12,740 nucleotides of DNA from Deltaproteobacteria bacterium (GTDB taxonomy: Bacteria; Desulfobacterota; Desulfobacteria; Desulfobacterales; C00003060): the NCBI GenBank assembly GCA_019309815.1, contig JAFDFO010000038.1, positions 1 to 12,740 of the forward strand, read 5' to 3'. Below are positions 1 to 5,163 of the stretch, in pieces. The position numbers were made by a program, and so were the translations under genes. Below the pieces are notes generated by a model, which did no database searches, was not told where the DNA came from, and worked only from the letters and a program-made list of their open reading frames with translations. How positions within the stretch are numbered: position 1 is the stretch's first letter; each line of letters starts with the position of its first letter.

Positions 1-780
1 GATTTCATCACCCCACCGGTGGATGACCCATACTGGTTCGGGCAAATCGGTGCCGCAAACTCCCTGTCTGATGTCTATGCCATGGGAGGCAAGCCCCTCA
101 CGGCGCTGAGCCTGGTTATGTTTCCTTCAAAGAAGTTAGACGCGGGGTTATTGAAGGAGATACTTCGCGGCGCAGGTGACAAGGTGACAGAAGCCAATGC
201 CTGCATGGCAGGCGGACATTCGGTGGACGACAATGAGCCCAAGTACGGTCTGGCTGTGACAGGGATTGTTCACCCCGAACGGATCCTCACGAATTCCGGT
301 GCCCAACCGGGCGATGCCCTCATCCTCACAAAACCTCTGGGTACGGGTGTCCTGTTCAATGCATGTCTGTCCGGAAAGCTCCCCTACCCTGAATTAGAGC
401 TCATCTTGCCTCAAGTGGCCGCCCTCAACAACAAAGCAATTGAGGAGTTGGCAAAGGGAAGCGGGGTCCAAATCGACATCTTTTATGACAAGCTTCCTTT
501 CTACCCGAGTGCCCTCCGGATGTACGAAAAAGGCGAAACCACAGGGAGCAACGATCCAAACAGAAAACTGGCAGATGGATTATGGGAAGCCGTGACAAAG
601 AGGACCTCCGCGGAAGAAGAGCTGCTCTTTGATCCGCAAACCTCGGGCGGGCTCCTGATTGCTGTCCCTGACACTGAGTCTGAAGAGCTCACACGGAAGA
701 TGCGACAGGAAGGCGTGAACACTGCCATTCGTGTTGGGAAAGTGGTGGCACAAGACCAGCTCTTCGTCCGGATTGTCTGA
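1..780 (+). CDS. selD: Selenide, water dikinase SelD (5' truncated)
   Basis: Makes selenophosphate from selenide and ATP, the selenium donor for selenocysteine and for other selenium modifications. The reading frame is open from base 1, so the N-terminus, with the catalytic Cys/Sec and Lys region, lies outside the window; 259 residues are visible of a family usually near 340-350. Diagnostic stretches are ANSLSDVYAMGGKP (nucleotide-binding region), GGHSVDDNEPKYGLAVTG (the counterpart of the family's GGHTIDAPEPIFGLAVTG), and the C-terminal LLFDPQTSGGLL segment typical of the PurM/AIR-synthase-like fold. It stops at TGA 778-780, and the exported rhodanese gene begins 48 bp later on the same strand, so the two are probably co-transcribed. 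Whether this SelD is itself a Sec-containing form cannot be judged here. Its presence implies that the organism uses selenium. Confidence 0.97.
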   Translation, partial: DFITPPVDDPYWFGQIGAANSLSDVYAMGGKPLTALSLVMFPSKKLDAGLLKEILRGAGDKVTEANACMAGGHSVDDNEPKYGLAVTGIVHPERILTNSGAQPGDALILTKPLGTGVLFNACLSGKLPYPELELILPQVAALNNKAIEELAKGSGVQIDIFYDKLPFYPSALRMYEKGETTGSNDPNRKLADGLWEAVTKRTSAEEELLFDPQTSGGLLIAVPDTESEELTRKMRQEGVNTAIRVGKVVAQDQLFVRIV

Positions 781-815
781 CAATTTGATTCCCCTGTTGA
801 AATAGCGCGAAAGGC

Positions 816-821
816 AAGGAG
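816..821 (+). promoter_or_regulatory. Ribosome binding site deciding the rhodanese start
   Basis: AAGGAG lies 7 nt before ATG 829. A TTG two codons earlier (823) is only 1 nt from this site, so ATG 829 is the better start. Confidence 0.7.
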
Positions 822-828
822 ATTGTCT

Positions 829-1374
829 ATGCGGAGTCTCTGCAAGATCTACGGATTGATTCTGAGTCTCTTGCTCTGTCTTATTATCTGCCCTTCTTCG
901 CTGCCAGCGGAAGAGCTGACTGACGCCGAGAAGCTGCAGGTTGTATATGAAATGTACGAAGAGTACAAAGAGTCATTTCCGGAAGTGGAAGATGTCACCC
1001 CGAAGCAGGCCATGGAGCTTATGGAGTCAGGGAACGTCATATTTGTAGACACTCGCAAATCAAAAGAGCAAAAGGTCTCCACGCTACCGGATGCTGTGAC
1101 CGAGAAAGACTTTAAGAAGAACTTGGAGCAATATGGGGATCAAGTAATCATTGGCTACTGCACGATTAGCTATCGCAGTGGAAAGCTCGCCAGGAAACTG
1201 CGGAAAGAAGGCATTACCATGTTGAACCTGAGAGGTGGCATGTTAGCCTGGGTACACGAAGGCGGCAAGGTCTACGACGCAAACGGTGAAACAAAGAGCG
1301 TTCACGTGTATAAGAAGAAATGGAATTATCTGCCTGAGGGGTATGAAGCTGTCTGGTCCTTTTTCCCTTTCTAA
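829..1374 (+). CDS. Exported rhodanese-like sulfurtransferase
   Basis: A rhodanese-domain protein of 181 residues with an N-terminal export signal. Residues 1-26 are a short basic stretch plus a Leu-rich hydrophobic core ending in LPAEE, a plausible signal peptidase I site; no clear lipobox is seen. The rhodanese domain spans about residues 45-155: VTPKQAMELMESGNVIFVDTR, then the active-site loop with Cys111 (CTISYRS), then LNLRGGMLAWVHEGG. Rhodaneses carry a persulfide (or perselenide) on this Cys. A periplasmic form next to selD and a YeeE/YedE transporter suggests handling of sulfur or selenium species outside the inner membrane; this is inference from neighbours. It follows selD by 48 bp and converges on the MOT1-type permease gene with only 15 bp between stops. 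The C-terminal 25 residues (rich in Tyr, Trp and Phe) lie outside the domain and were not recognised. Confidence 0.88.
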   Translation: MRSLCKIYGLILSLLLCLIICPSSLPAEELTDAEKLQVVYEMYEEYKESFPEVEDVTPKQAMELMESGNVIFVDTRKSKEQKVSTLPDAVTEKDFKKNLEQYGDQVIIGYCTISYRSGKLARKLRKEGITMLNLRGGMLAWVHEGGKVYDANGETKSVHVYKKKWNYLPEGYEAVWSFFPF

Positions 1375-1389
1375 AAAAGGCGCTTCACA

Positions 1390-2589
1390 CTAAACGTTGA
1401 GCTTCTCGGATTTTACGGCGTAAGCTATAGCGGTACCCACAATAAAACCCACCGCGAGATTCGCGGCAAGGGTGATTCCTAACATTACCAGAACAACGAA
1501 CAGGTCCTTTCGCTCCTTCATGTCGATGATGGTCAGAGCCAGTTGACTTCCAGCAAAGAGGAGCAGCACCCCCAGCACAGCCATCGGCATGAGATACACA
1601 ACCGAAAGGACATGCCTGCCCAGGAAGACCGCTAGCACAATAAAAACCAACCCTATCATGAGATTGGACCCGGCTGTACGCGCTCCGAACCGGTAGTGGG
1701 CCGCCAACCCGCCTGCGCCGTGGCATAGCGGCATGCCTCCAACAAGAAAGCTCAAGAAGTTGGCCAAACTCATACTGATACACGAAGCGCGGTAGGTCAC
1801 CTTTTTCGAGCCCTCGCCAAAATATTCCTCTGACAGATCAGCATAGGCAATAACAGCATTGCCTATTGTCATGGGAATTTGAGGGAGCACCAATACCAGC
1901 AGGGCAAAGCTGAAATCAATGCCGGTCGGGATGCCGAAAGGGAGGATCTCCGGCATATATACGCCGATCCTGAGTTTGTCGAACCCTTCATGCGTGCCAA
2001 GCACAAGGCCCAGACCGAGACCGCCCAAGACCACGATGAGTCCGGCCGGGAGCTTCTTGTTGTCCAGGAACAACAAGGTCAAAATCCCTCCGATAAGCCC
2101 GATCAAAATACCTATCGGAATCAGCCCCAAGGTCTGCACGGTCAGATAGGGTTCAGCCACGCCCCGCATGACTTGAAACTTTGACGTGCCTAACATGAAC
2201 TTGACCCCTTGGGCCATGAGCAAGGTTCCTGTTGAAAGCTGAACTCCCCTGACAACGGGCTTCGGGATGTACCTGCCGATGGATGTGATGGCGCCTGTCC
2301 CCCCAATAACGAGAAGAAATACCCCGATGAGGAGTCCCGAAGCCATGATCTGAGAGGCACTCATTGCGGTTGCGATAGCATAGGCCCCAATCACTTTCAT
2401 GGGTTGAACCGGTACTGTGACACCGTAGTACACCCCCGACAAGATATACAAGAGACCCACAGACAGGAAGAGGCCATAGGCGTTTAGACCATTGATCATG
2501 ATCATACCCATAGCCAGGGGAAGGAGTGTGCCCAGGTCTCCTAAGGAGCCTGCCAGTTCGAGTCGGTCAAATTTGTAGCGAGGAGTCAT
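1390..2589 (-). CDS. MOT1-family molybdate/sulfate permease
   Basis: A polytopic inner-membrane protein of 399 residues with about 10-12 hydrophobic segments. It carries the two signatures of the MOT1/putative sulfate-molybdate transporter family: PVQPMK (residues 60-65), and PLCHGAGGLAAHYRFGART (287-305). Members resemble SulP transporters but lack the STAS domain, and none is seen here. The plant and algal MOT1 proteins carry molybdate with high affinity; bacterial members are less studied, so the substrate (molybdate or sulfate) is inferred. Molybdate would fit the selenium context, because formate dehydrogenases often need both Mo and Sec. The ATG start has GGAAG 5 nt upstream on the minus strand. 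It is divergent from the YeeE-like pair across a gap holding an inverted-repeat element, and convergent with the rhodanese gene. Nothing suggests it is broken. Confidence 0.88.
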   Translation of the reverse strand: MTPRYKFDRLELAGSLGDLGTLLPLAMGMIMINGLNAYGLFLSVGLLYILSGVYYGVTVPVQPMKVIGAYAIATAMSASQIMASGLLIGVFLLVIGGTGAITSIGRYIPKPVVRGVQLSTGTLLMAQGVKFMLGTSKFQVMRGVAEPYLTVQTLGLIPIGILIGLIGGILTLLFLDNKKLPAGLIVVLGGLGLGLVLGTHEGFDKLRIGVYMPEILPFGIPTGIDFSFALLVLVLPQIPMTIGNAVIAYADLSEEYFGEGSKKVTYRASCISMSLANFLSFLVGGMPLCHGAGGLAAHYRFGARTAGSNLMIGLVFIVLAVFLGRHVLSVVYLMPMAVLGVLLLFAGSQLALTIIDMKERKDLFVVLVMLGITLAANLAVGFIVGTAIAYAVKSEKLNV

Positions 2590-2691
2590 GAGGCTTCCAA
2601 TTGTTACTCGTTACTTGCTACCCGGGTTCGACAAACCTTTTAACATTTGCTATAGATGGAAGCAATTGAAAAGCCAAAATGTTCGTAAGCG

Positions 2692-2780
2692 ACTAGGGGA
2701 CGTCCATGACATTTCAACATTCTAGTATCGGAAAGGCTTTTCTATTGGAGAAAGTTAATATATCATGGACGTCCCCTAGT
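2692..2780. repeat. MITE/REPIN-like inverted repeat, 18-bp perfect arms
   Basis: The left arm ACTAGGGGACGTCCATGA (2692-2709) and the right arm TCATGGACGTCCCCTAGT (2763-2780) are exact reverse complements, separated by 53 bp of AT-richer sequence. Each arm contains the self-palindrome GGACGTCC. The size and arrangement suit a non-autonomous element mobilised by an IS200-like/RAYT (Y1) transposase, or a REPIN-type dispersed repeat; no transposase is in the window. A second reading is a large transcribed hairpin or a dimeric regulator site. No second copy was seen in the window, and no target-site duplication is obvious. Confidence 0.6.
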
Positions 2781-2867
2781 GTTCACGCTCGAAATGACAT
2801 TTGCACGCATTCTCACTTATTACGAGATCCTCATCCTTAATACATAGAACGGCCCTTTTTAGAGCAG

Positions 2868-2874
2868 AAGGAGG
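2868..2874 (+). promoter_or_regulatory. Strong ribosome binding site of the YeeE N-half gene
   Basis: AAGGAGG, a near-perfect anti-16S match, lies 8 nt before ATG 2883 and fixes that start. Confidence 0.75.
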
Positions 2875-2882
2875 CAACTCTT

Positions 2883-3398
2883 ATGCATGCTGTTCAATCT
2901 TCCGATTCGTGGGTATCGAATCCGTGGGTCAAGCCGATTCTTGGCGGCCTCGGTGTCGGCCTGCTTGGGCTCCTCTTCTATTTCATCTCTCCTTTTTGGT
3001 CATCCACTGGAAAACCCGAAGTCATTTCCGTGGGCGGGTTTCTGGCCAACACGCTTGCCTGGGGTGAAAAGGCCGTCCTGACAGCCAACCACTTGTTGTC
3101 CGGTATCCCTCCCATCTTCAGGTTTCTAATACTGGGGATTGTCCTTGGTTCTTTCATTGACGCTCTTTGGTCCCGACAACTCACCTGGAAGGGCTTCAAG
3201 GCACAAAAGATTCTAAAGGATGACCTGCCCTACGACGTGGGAGGGGGGGTGCTGATCGGCTTTGGGGTGCTCCTGGCCAACGGGTGCGTCATCAAGCATT
3301 TGCTTTCCGGGGTTCCGGGATTGGACGTGGCCAGTTTCGTTGCAGTAGGCGGCATCATCATAGGCATGTGGCTGGGCCTGAAAATCGTGGGAGGATAG
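2883..3398 (+). CDS. YeeE/YedE-type transporter, N-terminal half subunit
   Basis: A 171-residue membrane protein corresponding to the first half of a YeeE/YedE (Sulf_transp) transporter. It has about four hydrophobic segments (roughly residues 17-38, 48-70, 78-96 and 118-170). The family repeat is clear: GGGVLIGFGVLLANGC ending at Cys135, then KHLLSGVPGL and a Gly-rich helix; it matches the E. coli YedE stretch GGIIAGFGARLAMGC. YeeE proteins import thiosulfate through conserved membrane cysteines, and YedE relatives are linked to selenium metabolism by gene neighbourhood. In single-chain members this half is joined to a second repeat. Here it ends at TAG 3396-3398, and the second half starts 4 nt later in another frame with its own ribosome binding site, so the split looks natural. 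A run of seven G (3243-3249) is worth noting as a possible frameshift or sequencing hazard, but the frame is sound on both sides. Confidence 0.88.
   Translation: MHAVQSSDSWVSNPWVKPILGGLGVGLLGLLFYFISPFWSSTGKPEVISVGGFLANTLAWGEKAVLTANHLLSGIPPIFRFLILGIVLGSFIDALWSRQLTWKGFKAQKILKDDLPYDVGGGVLIGFGVLLANGCVIKHLLSGVPGLDVASFVAVGGIIIGMWLGLKIVGG
3389..3395 (+). promoter_or_regulatory. Ribosome binding site overlapping the end of the YeeE N-half gene
   Basis: GGGAGGA sits in the last codons of the N-half gene, 7 nt before ATG 3403. It shows that the second half is translated separately and is probably coupled to the first. Confidence 0.75.
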
Positions 3399-3402
3399 AA
3401 AC

Positions 3403-4299
3403 ATGGTCGGGAATGCATTGGTCTTGTCTATCGGGATTGCCCTGGCCCTTGTGGTAAGAAGGACAAACTACTCGATCCCCGGGGCCTTCAGCGACATCTT
3501 CATGATGGGCAGCTATCAGAAACTGGCTGCGGTACTGGTTAGTATTGGCGCTTTTAGCCTTGTGAACATCTGGGGCTATGAACCGTGTCCTACGTGAGCC
3601 GATGTCGGCTGGGGCGGTGCCCCGGGATTACACAGTCTGCTAGGCGGCGTTCTTCAAGGTATTGGCTATATGCTGATTGCCGGCTGACCTCTTTCAACCC
3701 TGGTCCGCCTGGGAGGCGGCGTTAAACGGTACATGGTGGTCGTGGGCGGTTTCTTGGTAGGAGCAGTCCTGTTTGCTCAAGTAGCCGGCCCTGTTCATCG
3801 CATAATGGATCCTCTTCAGTTCGAAAGCTTTGTCTCAATAAAACAGCTCTTTACCACAGGAGGTATTTACGGTGTTCCTGCCAAGGCGCCGGACCTGGCA
3901 ATCACGACCATAGAAGGCAAGCCCTTCAAGCTGCACGAGCTCACCGGTCAGAATCAGCTTGTGATCGTCAATTTCTGGGCCACGTGGTGCCGTCCTTGTA
4001 TTGAGGAAATGCCCGACATGGAAAAAGTCCACCTGGCATACCAAGACAAGGGGGTTGCCTTTGTGGGAATCGCAGCACAGGACAATGCCTGGAAGGTAAA
4101 AGAGTTTTTGGCTCAACATAAGGTCACCTATAGAATTGCGGTGGACGACCAAAACGAGATAGCCAATGCCTTTGGAGGTATAAAGGCGCTGCCAACAACT
4201 CTCTTCATAGACCGCGAGAACAATATTGTGAAGTATCACAGAGGATACTTGGCCGGAAACGAGCTGGAAAAGAATGTCAGAAAGCTGCTGACAAAATGA
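3403..4299 (+). CDS. Selenoprotein: YeeE/YedE C-terminal half fused to TlpA-like thioredoxin, two in-frame UGA (Sec)
   Basis: One frame of 298 residues runs through TGA at 3595-3597 (residue 65) and TGA at 3685-3687 (residue 95) to the stop TGA 4297-4299, with no other stop. Residues 1-20, 40-58, 76-95 and 107-129 are hydrophobic. Residues 78-95 (SLLGGVLQGIGYMLIAG then U95) match the second YeeE/YedE repeat, E. coli YedE AVIGGLLFGFGIVLAGGC, so U95 stands at the conserved transport Cys. The first UGA gives C62-P-T-U65, a CxxU redox motif in a loop. From about residue 160 the chain is a TlpA/ResA-type thioredoxin domain with FWATWCRPC (Cys196, Cys199) and the cis-Pro region ALPTTLF, expected in the periplasm. 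SECIS-like hairpins follow both UGAs. The likely role is uptake and reduction of a sulfur or selenium compound together with the N-half subunit; that is inference. Standard gene calling would give a 64-residue fragment and a redoxin starting at 3733. A double nonsense mutation is the alternative, but it is disfavoured by the intact frame and the hairpins. Confidence 0.85.
3595..3597 (+). other. In-frame UGA 1, predicted Sec65 in a CxxU motif
   Basis: This TGA follows codons for Glu-Pro-Cys-Pro-Thr and is followed in frame by Ala-Asp-Val-Gly-Trp. Decoding as selenocysteine gives CPTU, a redox-pair spacing. TGA is used as a true stop by several other genes in the window, so a global TGA reassignment is not the explanation. 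Confidence 0.75.
3609..3625 (+). promoter_or_regulatory. Predicted bacterial SECIS hairpin for UGA 1
   Basis: CTGGGGC-GGT-GCCCCGG folds as a 7-bp stem (one G-U pair) with a GGU loop at 3616-3618. The loop starts after 18 nt of sequence following the UGA. Bacterial SECIS elements lie inside the coding region, with the apical loop roughly 16-37 nt downstream of UGA and G in the first loop positions; E. coli fdhF has a GGU-containing loop at similar spacing. All of these criteria are met. Confidence 0.7.
3685..3687 (+). other. In-frame UGA 2, predicted Sec95 at the conserved YeeE cysteine
   Basis: The context is Leu-Ile-Ala-Gly-UGA-Pro-Leu. In YeeE/YedE repeats the residue after this Gly is the conserved Cys (for example LAGGCE in E. 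coli YedE, and ANGCV in the partner subunit here). A Cys-to-Sec swap at a functional Cys is the usual pattern for true selenoproteins. Confidence 0.82.
3705..3719 (+). promoter_or_regulatory. Predicted bacterial SECIS hairpin for UGA 2
   Basis: CCGCCT-GGG-AGGCGG forms a 6-bp perfect stem with a GGG loop at 3711-3713, after 23 nt following the UGA. The position and G-rich loop meet the bacterial SECIS pattern. The same bases encode the conserved Arg-Leu-Gly-Gly-Gly turn after the Sec, so part of the GC-richness is protein-driven. Confidence 0.68.
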
Positions 4300-4329
4300 G
4301 GTTTGTATCCGAAATCGACAAAGCCAGTG

Positions 4330-5163
4330 ATGGACCTTGACTCCCGCCTCAAGGAAACATTCGCAAGTAAGCCTGAATGTGTCATTGATCTTCCCGAATG
4401 GCTCCTTCCATCCCAAAAGATTGATGCGTACCGGCATATGTCCGGCCTCGCCATTGTAGAAATCGCGGGCCGCGACAGCATAGCCGCCGCCGTCAAGGGC
4501 GTGGAACAGGAAGGCTACACGGATCTGATTCCCACCTACGTGTATACCGGTACGGAGCATGGGCCATGGGAGACTGTGGAACAGGCAGTCGAGCGGATGG
4601 CAACGCGACTGCCCGAAGTCCGGGTGCATGACCTGATCATCCTGGGCTCCCCTGGTTTTTGGCACGCACTGAACGGCCGGTTCATGGGTGATCTCATCGC
4701 AAGATACGGCTTTTACACCCCGTGTGTTGGCTGTCATCTTTATCTCCACACCGCGCGGATCCCGCTCTCAATTGCTCTGGGTAGAGTACCCATTGTTGCT
4801 GGAGAACGGGAACAGCATGATGGAGCGAGCAAAATCAACCAGATCTCAGAAGCTCTGGATGTCTACCAAGACGTCGCAAAGGGTTTTGGCGTTCCGTTGC
4901 GTCTTCCACTTCGACATATTGGGGAAGGGGATCGCATTACAGACATCCTTGGATTTGAGTGGAAGGCTGGGGAAGAGCAGCTAGGCTGCGTCTTGTCCGG
5001 AAACTACCGAACGTTGGATGGCACCGTACAGAACACAGCGGCACAAGTGCAAAGATACCTGGAAGAGTTCGCTGGTCCGTGTGCCAAGAAAATCCTTGAA
5101 GCGTACATCGCGGGAGATGTTCCTAATCATCTACAGATAGCTGCCTCGGTTCTTCACTATTGA
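4330..5163 (+). CDS. PP-loop ATPase-like protein with CxxC motif, function unknown
   Basis: A 278-residue soluble protein from ATG 4330; the frame is open back to TTG 4303. AGRDSIAAA (residues 46-54), following a hydrophobic beta strand, resembles the PP-loop SGGxDS of ATP-pyrophosphatases that adenylate substrates, as in tRNA thiolases and related sulfur-insertion enzymes. Later features are PCVGCHLYLH (Cys132, Cys135), and REQHDGASKINQ (residues 160-171), which suits a second nucleotide or substrate site. Cys at about 219 and 250 may also matter. A role in sulfur or selenium transfer is plausible given CxxC and the neighbours, but the substrate is unknown. No proper ribosome binding site precedes either start: GAGG (4298-4301) overlaps the preceding stop and is too close to TTG 4303. 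Translation may therefore depend on coupling, or the true start is unsettled. The preceding TGA 4297 is in the same frame. The 3' end overlaps the convergent gene by 41 bp. Confidence 0.62.
   Translation: MDLDSRLKETFASKPECVIDLPEWLLPSQKIDAYRHMSGLAIVEIAGRDSIAAAVKGVEQEGYTDLIPTYVYTGTEHGPWETVEQAVERMATRLPEVRVHDLIILGSPGFWHALNGRFMGDLIARYGFYTPCVGCHLYLHTARIPLSIALGRVPIVAGEREQHDGASKINQISEALDVYQDVAKGFGVPLRLPLRHIGEGDRITDILGFEWKAGEEQLGCVLSGNYRTLDGTVQNTAAQVQRYLEEFAGPCAKKILEAYIAGDVPNHLQIAASVLHY

Larger units (their letters stand above)
2590..2882. other. Divergent intergenic region with inverted-repeat element
   Basis: A 293-bp gap between the divergent permease and transporter genes. It must hold promoters for both, but no convincing -35/-10 pair could be picked out. 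The middle 89 bp is a perfect-armed inverted repeat (listed separately). The only other clear signal is the strong ribosome binding site of the YeeE-like gene at 2868-2874. No credible small ORF was seen. Confidence 0.6.

Noticed and set aside
778..780. The TGA ending selD is in frame with the downstream rhodanese gene, with no other stop between, suggesting a Sec read-through fusion.
   Set aside because: SelD ends at its normal C-terminus, no G-loop hairpin follows the TGA, and the rhodanese has its own ribosome binding site and a signal peptide that must be N-terminal.
1358..1380. CCTTTTT/AAAAAGG hairpin between the convergent rhodanese and permease genes as a terminator.
   Set aside because: The stem is almost all A-T and no U-run follows it, so it is too weak to call.
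1385..1783. A 132-codon minus-strand frame and plus-strand frames (1879-2184) within the permease gene.
   Set aside because: They are shadows of the clear MOT1-family reading frame; their translations show no domain.
3396..3403. Frameshift splitting a single-chain YeeE into two genes.
   Set aside because: The second half has a strong, well-spaced ribosome binding site and its own ATG, and two-gene YeeE/YedE forms exist as paired half-length proteins.
3595..3687. Two nonsense mutations, i.e. a decayed transporter pseudogene.
   Set aside because: The frame is otherwise intact with no indels, both stops are TGA, one falls on the conserved Cys, and each has a SECIS-like hairpin; selD is nearby.
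4297..4299. A third in-frame TGA joining the YeeE-TlpA gene to the PP-loop gene as a further Sec codon.
   Set aside because: The thioredoxin domain ends naturally here, there is no conserved Cys context, and only a 3-bp stem can be drawn downstream. Kept as a possible coupling or read-through issue only.
3403..4299. Genome-wide reassignment of TGA to Trp or Gly.
   Set aside because: Other genes here (selD, the PP-loop gene, the phosphatase) end normally at TGA, and the family needs Cys-like, not Trp or Gly, residues at position 95.
3835..4749. A 304-codon open frame on the minus strand.
   Set aside because: It is antisense to the thioredoxin domain and PP-loop gene, has no recognisable domain, and has a composition typical of a shadow frame.
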